A stretch of 64,000 bases of DNA from Paucihalobacter sp036825875. GTDB lineage: Bacteria; Bacteroidota; Bacteroidia; Flavobacteriales; Flavobacteriaceae. Below are positions 37,161 to 44,309 of the stretch, piece after piece. The stretch covers positions 7,322 through 71,321 of the forward strand of contig NZ_DAISXK010000011.1 in the NCBI RefSeq assembly GCF_036825875.1. Direction: 5' to 3'. The notes beneath the pieces are model-generated. The model was not told the origin of the DNA. It saw only the letters and a program-made list of their open reading frames with translations, and did not search any database. Position numbers and translations under genes: made by a program. Each line of letters opens with the position of its first letter. The stretch's first letter is position 1.

Positions 37161-37223
37161 TATATCGTATATCTAATATTGTATATCGTATATCGTATAT
37201 CTTATATCTTAAATCGTATATTT
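37161..37223. repeat. Heptamer array based on ATATCGT
   Basis: About eight units of a degenerate 7-base word (ATATCGT, ATATTGT, ATATCTT, AAATCGT) run to the end of hisA. Some units have lost or gained one base. The period matches the array at 36986-37014, but the words differ. Confidence 0.7.
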
Positions 37224-37956
37224 AAAAATATCTAGCTAAATCTTTTAAGCTAATTCTATTTTCATAAATTGCTTTTCCGATGATAGCGCCTTCGCAACCA
37301 ATCTCTTGTAATTTGTCTAAATCATCAACAGAGGTAATCCCACCCGAAGCAATCAATTTTATAGATTGAGCGCTGCTGCTATTTGAGCAAATTTGAATGA
37401 TATTATTGTACAAATCTATTGACGGACCTTCTAGCATTCCATCTTTTGAAATGTCAGTACAAATTACATACTTGATGTTTTTCTTCTGATAGTCCTTTAT
37501 AAACTGAATGACTTCCAAATTAGATTGTTCTTTCCAACCGCTCACAGCAATTTTTTGGTCTTTACAATCGGCTCCCAAAATGATTTTTTGACTGCCGTAT
37601 TTGTCGATCCAACTTTCAAACACCTCCAGACTTTTAACTGCGATGCTACCACCAGTAATTTGCTGTGCTCCAGAATTAAAGGCAATATGCAAGTCTTCGT
37701 TAGATTTGAGTCCGCCACCAAAATCAATTTTTAAATTGGTTTTTGAGGTGATGCTTTCTAAAACTCTAAAATTAACGATGTGCTGCGCTTTGGCACCGTC
37801 TAAATCTACCAGATGCAAGTACTCGATTCCTGCATCTTCAAAAGCCTTAGCGACCTCCAGCGGATTTTCGTTGTATATTTTTTTGGTATCATAGTCGCCT
37901 TTGGTAAGTCGCACACATTTACCGTCTATGATGTCGATGGCTGGGATGATTCTCAT
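37222..37956 (-). CDS. hisA: ProFAR isomerase
   Basis: A 244-residue TIM barrel, homologous to HisF. It begins 'MRIIPAIDIIDGKCVRLTKG' with the catalytic Asp in AIDIIDG; the second catalytic Asp is in 'YVICTDISKDGMLEGPS', and 'LIASGGITSVDDL' binds phosphate. It isomerises ProFAR to PRFAR in histidine synthesis. The stop overlaps the end of the heptamer array by 2 bases, and a TTCCTGCG-AACGCAGGAA palindrome lies 6 bp upstream of the start. Confidence 0.97.
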   Translation of the reverse strand: MRIIPAIDIIDGKCVRLTKGDYDTKKIYNENPLEVAKAFEDAGIEYLHLVDLDGAKAQHIVNFRVLESITSKTNLKIDFGGGLKSNEDLHIAFNSGAQQITGGSIAVKSLEVFESWIDKYGSQKIILGADCKDQKIAVSGWKEQSNLEVIQFIKDYQKKNIKYVICTDISKDGMLEGPSIDLYNNIIQICSNSSSAQSIKLIASGGITSVDDLDKLQEIGCEGAIIGKAIYENRISLKDLARYF

Positions 37957-37962
37957 ATCTAT

Positions 37963-37980
37963 TTCCTGCGAACGCAGGAA
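37963..37980 (+). repeat. TTCCTGCG-AA-CGCAGGAA hairpin, copy 2
   Basis: Relative of copy 1 in which the loop GAAA has become GAAC, extending the stem by one G-C pair. It is followed by TCTTA and lies in the hisH-hisA spacer. Confidence 0.8.
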
Positions 37981-38036
37981 TCTTATTTTTAATTATTAAT
38001 GATTTTAAAAATTCTAAACACAATTTTAGAATCAAA

Positions 38037-38618
38037 CTACAATTCAATAAAGTTCTTCAACAAACGCTCGCCCACTTTACCGCTTTTCTCTGGATGGAAT
38101 TGTACTCCAAAAAAATTGTCATTTTCCAAAGCTGAGGCATATTCTAATTCGTAATTGGTGGTGGCGATGGCTTCTGAACAATTTTCAGCATAATAACTGT
38201 GTACAAGATACATGTAATCATCTTCTTTAATGCCTTTAAATATTTCAGATTTTAAATTGTGAATGGTATTCCATCCCATCTGCGGAACCTTTACAACATT
38301 TGAAAATCGTTTCACATTCACATTCAAAATGCCCAAACCTTTTGTGTCACCTTCTTCGGAATGATTGCACATAAGTTGCATACCCAAACAAATCCCTAAA
38401 ACGGGTTGTTTTAGCTGTGGAATTAAAGTATCTAATCCGCTTTGTTTTAATTTTGCCATGGCCGAACTAGCTTCGCCAACACCAGGAAATATTACCTTAT
38501 CAGCACTTAAAATGTCGTCTGGATTATTTGATAACACCACATTATAACCCAAACGTTGAAAAGCAAATTGAATGCTTTTAATGTTACCGGCGCCGTAATT
38601 AAGAATTATAATTTTCAA
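38037..38618 (-). CDS. hisH: Imidazole glycerol phosphate synthase, glutaminase subunit
   Basis: A 193-residue class I glutamine amidotransferase. It starts 'MKIIILNYGAGNIKSIQFAF'. The nucleophile is Cys in 'PVLGICLGMQLMC', and His and Glu are in 'FFGVQFHPEKSG'. It supplies ammonia to HisF from glutamine. The gene follows hisB and precedes hisA, the usual order. The hisB-hisH spacer has a long imperfect hairpin at 38685-38720. Confidence 0.97.
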   Translation of the reverse strand: MKIIILNYGAGNIKSIQFAFQRLGYNVVLSNNPDDILSADKVIFPGVGEASSAMAKLKQSGLDTLIPQLKQPVLGICLGMQLMCNHSEEGDTKGLGILNVNVKRFSNVVKVPQMGWNTIHNLKSEIFKGIKEDDYMYLVHSYYAENCSEAIATTNYELEYASALENDNFFGVQFHPEKSGKVGERLLKNFIEL

Positions 38619-38684
38619 AATATGTTTCTTTTATTGGATGCTATTTTGGACAATGAAAAATAATATTTCAAAATTCCAAAATTC

Positions 38685-38720
38685 AAATTCCAGAGACCAA
38701 CTTAAGGTCTTTTGGAATTT
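38685..38720. repeat. Hairpin-forming inverted repeat between hisB and hisH
   Basis: AAATTCCAGAGACC pairs with GGTCTTTTGGAATTT around an AACTTAA loop, with one or two mismatches, in a spacer that also has AAATTCCAAAATTC. It is followed on the plus strand by GGGATTTTTT, so it could act as a terminator or as mRNA structure. Confidence 0.55.
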
Positions 38721-38739
38721 GGGATTTTTTATTTGTTAT

Positions 38740-39870
38740 TTATAAAACCCCTTTCGTACTAGGTAATATCATTTTCTCAACGTCACGTTTTACAGCTACT
38801 TTAATGGCTTTAGCGAAAGCTTTAAAAATAGCTTCTATTTTATGATGTTCGTTGGTGCCTTCTGCTTTGATGTTAAGATTGCATTTGGCACCATCGGTAA
38901 AGGATTTAAAAAAATGATAAAACATCTCTGTTGGCATTTGGCCAATCATTTCACGTTTAAATTCTGCTTCCCAAACCAACCAGTTTCTGCCTCCAAAATC
39001 GATGGCGATTTGCGCCAAACAATCGTCCATTGGCAAACAAAAACCGTAGCGTTCAATGCCTAATTTATTGCCTAATGTTTTTGCAAATACTTCACCTAAG
39101 GCAATGGCAGTATCTTCAATAGTGTGGTGCTCATCTACCTCTAAATCACCATCAACTTTGATAATTAAATCCATTTGGCCATGTCGTGCAATTTGGTCTA
39201 ACATGTGGTCGAAAAAAGCGATTCCTGTATCGATATTACTTTTTCCGGTGCCATCTAAATTTAAATCAATTTTTATCTTGGTTTCATTGGTGTTGCGCTC
39301 AATACTTCCAAGTCGCTGACTAACTTTTAAAAAATTGTAGATATCTTCCCATGAAGAGGTTTGCAAGGCTATGACTTCTTTAAACTTAGTAATAGAATCC
39401 TCATTTGGCTTTTCTTGACCTTCAACATTGATTAAAATGCCTTTTGCGCCAAGGTTTTTGGCTAGCTCTATATCAGTGAGTCGGTCTCCAATTACGAAAG
39501 AATTTTCTAAATCATAACCATCTTTTAAATAATGAGTCAACAAGCCAATTCTAGGTTTTCTGGTTGGTGCATTTTCATGCTCAAAAGTTCGGTCGATAAT
39601 TTGCTCCTCAAATTCAACGCCTTCGTTTTTGAAAGATTGAATTAAAAAATTATGAACTGGCCAAAATGTATCTTCTGGAAAAGCATCAGTACCCAATCCA
39701 TCTTGATTGGTAACCATAACTATTTTGAAATTTAATTCTTTGGCTATTTTTCCTAAATACTGAAAAACACCTGGGAAAAATTCAAGTTTATTAAAACTAT
39801 CCAACTGAAAATCAATTGGTGGTTCTATGGCCAATGTGCCGTCTCTATCTATAAATAATACTTGTTTCAT
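38740..39870 (-). CDS. hisB: Bifunctional histidinol-phosphatase / IGP dehydratase
   Basis: A 376-residue fusion. Residues about 1-165 form a HAD phosphatase: nucleophile Asp in 'VLFIDRDGTLAIEPP' (DRDGT), Thr in 'VMVTNQDG', and Asp in 'SFVIGDRLTDIELA'. Residues about 175-376 form the imidazoleglycerol-phosphate dehydratase, with metal-binding 'FFDHMLDQIARHGQMDL' and 'VDEHHTIEDTAIALGE' and the repeated 'NEHHKIEAIFKAFAKA'. It catalyses steps 7 and 9 of histidine synthesis. Fused HisB is usual in Flavobacteriia. The operon order is hisC then hisB then hisH. Confidence 0.97.
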   Translation of the reverse strand: MKQVLFIDRDGTLAIEPPIDFQLDSFNKLEFFPGVFQYLGKIAKELNFKIVMVTNQDGLGTDAFPEDTFWPVHNFLIQSFKNEGVEFEEQIIDRTFEHENAPTRKPRIGLLTHYLKDGYDLENSFVIGDRLTDIELAKNLGAKGILINVEGQEKPNEDSITKFKEVIALQTSSWEDIYNFLKVSQRLGSIERNTNETKIKIDLNLDGTGKSNIDTGIAFFDHMLDQIARHGQMDLIIKVDGDLEVDEHHTIEDTAIALGEVFAKTLGNKLGIERYGFCLPMDDCLAQIAIDFGGRNWLVWEAEFKREMIGQMPTEMFYHFFKSFTDGAKCNLNIKAEGTNEHHKIEAIFKAFAKAIKVAVKRDVEKMILPSTKGVL

Positions 39871-39877
39871 ATCATTT

Positions 39878-39895
39878 TTCCCACGAAAGTGGGAA
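39878..39895 (+). repeat. TTCCCAC-GAAA-GTGGGAA hairpin, copy 3 with changed stem
   Basis: The GAAA loop is kept, but the stem is CCCAC/GTGGG instead of CCTGC/GCAGG. Every stem difference is matched on the other arm. Followed by TCTCTT. It lies in the hisC-hisB spacer, 7 bp from the hisB start. Confidence 0.85.
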
Positions 39896-39909
39896 TCTCT
39901 TATTTAAAC

Positions 39910-39925
39910 TCCTGCGAAAGCAGGA
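39910..39925 (+). repeat. TCCTGC-GAAA-GCAGGA hairpin, copy 4
   Basis: It matches the core of copy 1, followed by ATCTCATTATTTAAA. It lies 15 bp from copy 3, so two hairpins with different stems stand side by side. Confidence 0.85.
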
Positions 39926-39970
39926 ATCTCATTATTTAAACTTTCAAATTTTAATCTTATATGACGATAA

Positions 39971-41014
39971 TTATAAACCCTTTAATACCTCAATCAATTC
40001 ATCATTTTCTTCCCCAGTACCAACCGTAATTCGCAAACAATTTTCGCATAATGGTTGCGTGGTTCTGTTTCTAACTACAATACCCTGCTTAATCAATTGG
40101 TCGTATCTTAAATTGGCATCATCAACTTTTACCAAAATAAAATTGGCGTCAGACTCATAAATGGTGCTTACAAAGTTAATATTTTGTAATTCGGATTTAA
40201 GTTTTTTGCGTTCGGTTAAAATTTGAGATACTTCATTTTTCACCACTTTCAAATCATTTACCCTTTTTAAAGCCTCACTTTGTGTAAGTTGATTAATATT
40301 ATATGGTGGTTTAATTTTGTTAAGAATTGTTATTATTTCTTCGGAAGCATAACAAATACCCAGTCTAATTCCCGCCAAACCATAAGCCTTAGACAGCGTT
40401 TGAGAGATAATTAAATTTGGAAATTCGTTCAACCTACTCAACCAACTGTCATCTTTTGAAAAATCGATATAGGCTTCGTCAATGACGACGATTCCGTTAA
40501 ACTCATTGAGGAGATTTTCAATCAAATTGGCATTAATACTGTTGGCTGTTGGGTTATTCGGTGAGCATAAAAACAATAATTTTGTTTGACTATTGACTGT
40601 TTTCAAAATAGCGTCTACTTGAGGCTGAAAGTTGGTATCTAATTCAATCTCCATATTTTTCACGGCGTTTAAACCAGCCAAAACCGAATACATGCCATAT
40701 GTTGGCGGCAAGGTGATGATGTTATCTTGATTGGGCTCGCAAAAAGCTCTGAAAATTAAGTCTAAGACTTCATCACTTCCGTTGCCTAACAAAATTTGAT
40801 TTACAGGAATATTTTTGATTTCTGATAACCGTTGCTTTAACTCACGTTGTTGCGGATCTGGATACCGATTGAGTCCGTTGTTAAAAGGATTTTCATTGGC
40901 ATCAACAAATACCATATCGTCTGGAATTCCTTGAAATTCATCTCTTGCTGATGAATAGGGTTTGATGGACATGATGACTGGTCTAACTAAGCTATTTAAA
41001 TTGAATGTTTTCAT
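39971..41014 (-). CDS. hisC: Histidinol-phosphate aminotransferase
   Basis: A 347-residue PLP-dependent class I/II aminotransferase. The pyridoxal Lys lies in 'LIISQTLSKAYGLAGIRLG' (SKAYGLAG). Other family stretches are 'ILLGNGSDEVLDLIFRAFC', 'FLCSPNNPTANS' and 'VVIDEAYIDF'. It transfers an amino group from glutamate to imidazole acetol phosphate. It starts 34 bp after the hisD stop, with a GTCATTTCGAGCGCAGTCGA-type element between them. Confidence 0.96.
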   Translation of the reverse strand: MKTFNLNSLVRPVIMSIKPYSSARDEFQGIPDDMVFVDANENPFNNGLNRYPDPQQRELKQRLSEIKNIPVNQILLGNGSDEVLDLIFRAFCEPNQDNIITLPPTYGMYSVLAGLNAVKNMEIELDTNFQPQVDAILKTVNSQTKLLFLCSPNNPTANSINANLIENLLNEFNGIVVIDEAYIDFSKDDSWLSRLNEFPNLIISQTLSKAYGLAGIRLGICYASEEIITILNKIKPPYNINQLTQSEALKRVNDLKVVKNEVSQILTERKKLKSELQNINFVSTIYESDANFILVKVDDANLRYDQLIKQGIVVRNRTTQPLCENCLRITVGTGEENDELIEVLKGL

Positions 41015-41022
41015 TTGAAAGA

Positions 41023-41047
41023 TTTCTCGACTGCGCTCGAAATGACA
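41023..41047 (-). repeat. GTCATTTCGAGCGCAGTCGA-type palindrome
   Basis: The minus strand reads GTCATTTCGAGCGCAGTCGA followed by GAAATC, with TTTCGA facing TCGAGAAA. The element lies across the hisD-hisC spacer. It is a short dispersed element that I recall from other Bacteroidota, and a relative lies at 36190-36211. Confidence 0.6.
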
Positions 41048-41048
41048 T

Positions 41049-42335
41049 TTAATTCGTTAAATCATTTAATCGTAAAGTAACCGCATTTTTATGGGCTTGC
41101 AAACCTTCTGCTCCGGCCATCAATTCAATAGCTAGACCGATGTTTTTAATACCTTCCTCGCTTATCTTTTGGAAGGTGATACTTTTATTGAAACTATCCA
41201 GATTCACACCAGAATAGGCTCTGCTAAACCCATTGGTTGGCAAAGTATGATTAGTGCCAGATGCATAATCGCCAGCACTTTCTGGCGTGTAATTACCGAT
41301 AAACACAGAACCGGCATTGATGGTGCCGTTTACATAAAAATCTTCGTTCTCACAACAGATAATAAAATGTTCTGGTGCGTATGCGTTGATAAGCTGTAAG
41401 GCTGTTGCATCATCTTCAACATAAATTAAACGCGAATTGTCGATGGCTTTTTCTGCGATGGCTTTTCTTGGCAAGACTGAAATTTGTTTGTTGATTTCAA
41501 CTTCTACAGCCTCAATTAAAGTTTTAGAAGTGGAAACTAAAATCACCTGACTATCAACACCGTGCTCGGCTTGACTCAACAAATCGGATGCAACATAAAC
41601 CGCATTGGCAGAATCATCAGCAACCACTAACAATTCACTTGGTCCGGCAGGCATATCGATGGCGACGCCAAATTTGGTGGCCAATTGCTTAGCAACCGTT
41701 ACAAACTGATTTCCAGGTCCAAATATTTTATATACCTGAGGAATGGTTTCAGTTCCAAATGTTAATCCTGCAATGGCTTGAATACCGCCAACTTTAATAA
41801 CATTAGTTACACCACAAATCTGTGCTGTATACAATATTTCATCGGCTAATTGACCTTGCTTATTTGGTGGTGAACACAACACAATATCTTCGCATCCGGC
41901 AATTTGAGCAGGAATTGCCAACATTAATACAGAGGAAAATAAAGGTGCTGTTCCGCCGGGAATATACAAACCCACTTTTTGAATAGGTCTTTTTTCTTGC
42001 CAGCATTGAACACCTTTTACCGTTTCAACTTCTACTCTATCTGTTTTTTGAGCTTGGTGAAAAGCTTCAATGTTATTTTTAGCTACTTGAATGGCTCGCT
42101 TTAAATTTTCAGGTACTCGGGAAGCTGCTGACTCAATTTCCGATTTACTTACTGCCAGATTTTTTAACTCAACTCCATCAAACATTGAAGTATATTTACT
42201 GATGGCTTTATCGCCTTGACGCTGTACATCCTTAAAAATTTGATTGACTGTCTTTTCAATATTTTCTACTGTTTGCGTTGGTCGTTGTAATAACTGATTC
42301 CAGCTTTCTCTCTCTGGATTTATAATTTTCTTCAT
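41049..42335 (-). CDS. hisD: Histidinol dehydrogenase
   Basis: A 428-residue zinc enzyme that oxidises histidinol to histidine in two NAD+ steps. Seen motifs are 'QKVGLYIPGGTAPLFSSVLM', 'IFGPGNQFVTVAKQL', 'VAIDMPAGPSELLVVADDSA' and 'DLLSQAEHGVDSQVILV' (zinc-ligand Gln and His, with the catalytic Glu-His region in 'NAYAPEHFIIC'). It is transcribed after hisG with 9 bp between them. Confidence 0.97.
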   Translation of the reverse strand: MKKIINPERESWNQLLQRPTQTVENIEKTVNQIFKDVQRQGDKAISKYTSMFDGVELKNLAVSKSEIESAASRVPENLKRAIQVAKNNIEAFHQAQKTDRVEVETVKGVQCWQEKRPIQKVGLYIPGGTAPLFSSVLMLAIPAQIAGCEDIVLCSPPNKQGQLADEILYTAQICGVTNVIKVGGIQAIAGLTFGTETIPQVYKIFGPGNQFVTVAKQLATKFGVAIDMPAGPSELLVVADDSANAVYVASDLLSQAEHGVDSQVILVSTSKTLIEAVEVEINKQISVLPRKAIAEKAIDNSRLIYVEDDATALQLINAYAPEHFIICCENEDFYVNGTINAGSVFIGNYTPESAGDYASGTNHTLPTNGFSRAYSGVNLDSFNKSITFQKISEEGIKNIGLAIELMAGAEGLQAHKNAVTLRLNDLTN

Positions 42336-42344
42336 AGCTTACTT

Positions 42345-43202
42345 TTAAAATACCATATTTTCAATTGGACAAACTAAAATACTTTCGGCTCCGTTTGCTT
42401 TCAATTCATCAATGATTTCCCAAAACTCATTTTTATTTATTACGGAATGTAATGAGCTCCAGCCAGTCTCGGCTAATGGCAAAACAGTTGGGCTTTTCAT
42501 GCCAGGTAAAATATTGATGATTTTTTCAAGTTTGTCGTTAGGGGCATTTAGTAAAATATAACGCGATTGTCTGGCTTTTAAAACCGATTGTAATCTAAAT
42601 TGAAGTTTATCTAAAATGGCTTGTTGTTCATCCCCAATTTTAGGAGAAGCTGCTAAAACAGCTTGAGATTTCAATAGGACCTCAACCTCTTTTAAGTTGT
42701 TTTTGAACAATGTACTGCCACTAGAAACGATATCTACAATAGCATCTGCAAGTCCGATGTTTGGTGCGATTTCTACTGAACCATTTATAATGTGGAGCTG
42801 AGCCGATATATTGTTTTCTTTTAAAAAATGATTAACTGTGTTGGGATACGATGTAGCAATTCGCTTGTTGTTCAAGTCTTGTATACCATTATACCTTACT
42901 GACTTTGGAATTGCCACAGACACACGGCAAGTTGAAAAACCTAGTTCCTCAACTGTTTTTATACTATTGCCTTTTTCAACCAAAACATTTTCCCCGATAA
43001 TGGCAGCATCTACAACCCCATCTAATAGATACTGCGGTATATCCCCATTTCGAAGATAAAAAACCTCTAAAGGAAAGTTACGTGTCGAAGCTTTGAGTTG
43101 GTCTTTTCCGTTGTCTATTGAAATGCCTATATCTTTTAGGATTTGCATAGAATCGTCATGTAATCTACCCGATTTTTGGACTGCAATTTTTAATTTACTC
43201 AT
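42345..43202 (-). CDS. hisG: ATP phosphoribosyltransferase, long form
   Basis: A 285-residue HisG, the first and committed enzyme of histidine synthesis. It begins 'SKLKIAVQKSGRLHDDSMQI', has 'GVVDAAIIGENVLVEKGNS' and the PRPP-binding 'ADAIVDIVSSGSTLFKNNL'. The length and the C-terminal ACT-like region ('IINILPGMKSPTVLPLAETG') show the long form, which is inhibited by histidine and needs no HisZ. The gene lies 149 bp after the his leader peptide start codon region, so it is under attenuation control as well. Confidence 0.97.
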   Translation of the reverse strand: MSKLKIAVQKSGRLHDDSMQILKDIGISIDNGKDQLKASTRNFPLEVFYLRNGDIPQYLLDGVVDAAIIGENVLVEKGNSIKTVEELGFSTCRVSVAIPKSVRYNGIQDLNNKRIATSYPNTVNHFLKENNISAQLHIINGSVEIAPNIGLADAIVDIVSSGSTLFKNNLKEVEVLLKSQAVLAASPKIGDEQQAILDKLQFRLQSVLKARQSRYILLNAPNDKLEKIINILPGMKSPTVLPLAETGWSSLHSVINKNEFWEIIDELKANGAESILVCPIENMVF

Positions 43203-43291
43203 TTTTAATAGCCGTTGATACGGTTGATTTTAAAATTAAACTTCAAATTTTGTTTGAGTTAGGATTTCAAGGTTCTTCTTCCGCACAAATG

Positions 43292-43325
43292 AAAAAACCC
43301 CGAAAGATTGACTCAAACGGGGTTT
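43292..43325 (-). terminator. Attenuator terminator of the his operon
   Basis: On the minus strand AAACCCCG pairs with CGGGGTTT around TTTGAGTCAATCTTT and is followed by TTT. It lies between the His-rich leader peptide (43351-43407) and hisG (start 43202). Confidence 0.85.
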
Positions 43326-43338
43326 CTTTATAATATAT

Positions 43339-43397
43339 CTCAATACATCACTACCTCGCCTGAATGCCAGTATGAAAATGGTGATGATGTAATTGAG
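43339..43397 (-). promoter_or_regulatory. Attenuator protector stem of the his leader
   Basis: In the leader RNA, the segment over the His codons (CUCAAUUACAUCAUCACC, 43380-43397) pairs with GGUAGUGAUGUAUUGAG (43339-43355), which includes the leader stop codon. A ribosome stalled on the His codons would block this stem. The AUUGA core of the second arm could then pair with UCAAU in the terminator loop. The protector stem is clear; the antiterminator pairing is weaker. Confidence 0.6.
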
Positions 43398-43407
43398 TAT
43401 TTTTCAT
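43351..43407 (-). CDS. hisL: Histidine operon leader peptide
   Basis: An 18-codon frame, MKNTQLHHHHFHTGIQAR, with five His among six residues from codon 7 to codon 12. It ends in TAG 144 bp before hisG, and is followed by a strong terminator. This is the classical arrangement for transcription attenuation: when charged tRNA-His is scarce, the ribosome stalls on the His run and the terminator does not form. No Shine-Dalgarno sequence is visible, as is common in this phylum. It is too short for standard gene callers. Confidence 0.85.
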   Translation of the reverse strand: MKNTQLHHHHFHTGIQAR

Positions 43408-43424
43408 GTTTTCAAAATTGTGAA

Positions 43425-43456
43425 CAAAGATTCAGAAAAACTAAAGCTAAATCCAA
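43425..43456 (-). promoter_or_regulatory. Putative his operon promoter
   Basis: On the minus strand TTG (43454-43456), a 21-bp spacer, then AATCTTTG (43425-43432), one mismatch from TAnnTTTG. It would place the transcription start about 10-20 bases before the leader ATG. It lies in the 77-bp gap after the SPFH gene. Confidence 0.4.
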
Positions 43457-43484
43457 ATTTTAGATCGTTAAATTTATACTAAGA

Positions 43485-44300
43485 CTATTGATTTCCTAAA
43501 ATTATCGGCATTCCGTCTTTACCAGAACCAATTACAACTACCTTCGCGTTAGGAGATTTAGCCAATTCTAAAGTTGCTTGAATTCCCTTTTCTTGTAATA
43601 TTTTATCGGTAAGTGAGGCACTTAAAATCTGGTTAGCACGTGCTTTACCTTCGGCGTCAATTCTTTGTCTTTCGGCTTCTTGTTCTGCTTTTTGTAATCT
43701 AAACTCATATTCTAAAGCTTCTTGCTCTTGGCTTAATTTACGTTCAATTGCTTCTTTAATTGTTGGTGGCAAAGTAACATCTCTTACAAGCACTTCATTA
43801 AGTTGAATAAATTGACCTTCTAATAGTTTATTAGTTTCAGTATAAATTTCTGTTTGTATTGCGTCACGTTTACTTGAGTATAATTGTTCTGGTGTATATC
43901 TACCAACAACACTTCTTGAAGCAGAGCGAATGGCAGGTATTAAAACACGCTGTACGTAGGCTTCGCCTTTGTCTTGATGTAATTTTCCTAAATTTTCAAA
44001 TTGTGGTTGAAACCAAATGGAAGTATCAATTTTAATGTCCAAACCATTTGAAGATAACGCTCTAATAGGCTCAGATAATTCTTGCTGTCTTACTTCATAA
44101 ATAAAAACTTTATTCCAAGGCGCAACGATATGAAATCCTTCGCCCATTGGTGCTTCCTCAGTAACCACACCATCACTAAAAGTTTTAAATAAAACACCTG
44201 CCTGACCCGAACCGATGTTAACAGCCGATTTTGCAAGGACAATAATTAGGACAATGATTGCAATAATGCCCGGTAATGCTATTTTAGGTAATCTTTCCAT
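43485..44300 (-). CDS. SPFH / prohibitin family protein
   Basis: A 271-residue prohibitin-like protein. An N-terminal membrane anchor ('IALPGIIAIIVLIIVLAKSA') is followed by the SPFH domain ('IGSGQAGVLFKTFSDGVVTE', 'GFHIVAPWNKVFIYEVRQQE') and a charged coiled coil (about 165-235, 'EREQ/KAEQEAERQRIDAEGK'-type composition). Prohibitins form large rings at membranes and influence protease quality control and membrane domains. It is the last gene of the unit fabG, VWA protein, SPFH, 9 bp after the VWA gene. The role is inferred from family only. Confidence 0.88.
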   Translation of the reverse strand: MERLPKIALPGIIAIIVLIIVLAKSAVNIGSGQAGVLFKTFSDGVVTEEAPMGEGFHIVAPWNKVFIYEVRQQELSEPIRALSSNGLDIKIDTSIWFQPQFENLGKLHQDKGEAYVQRVLIPAIRSASRSVVGRYTPEQLYSSKRDAIQTEIYTETNKLLEGQFIQLNEVLVRDVTLPPTIKEAIERKLSQEQEALEYEFRLQKAEQEAERQRIDAEGKARANQILSASLTDKILQEKGIQATLELAKSPNAKVVVIGSGKDGMPIILGNQ

Positions 44301-44309
44301 AATTGTTAT

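Noticed and set aside
36054..39925. A CRISPR array
   Set aside because: The four hairpins are widely spaced, lie between his genes and have no spacer regularity or cas genes.
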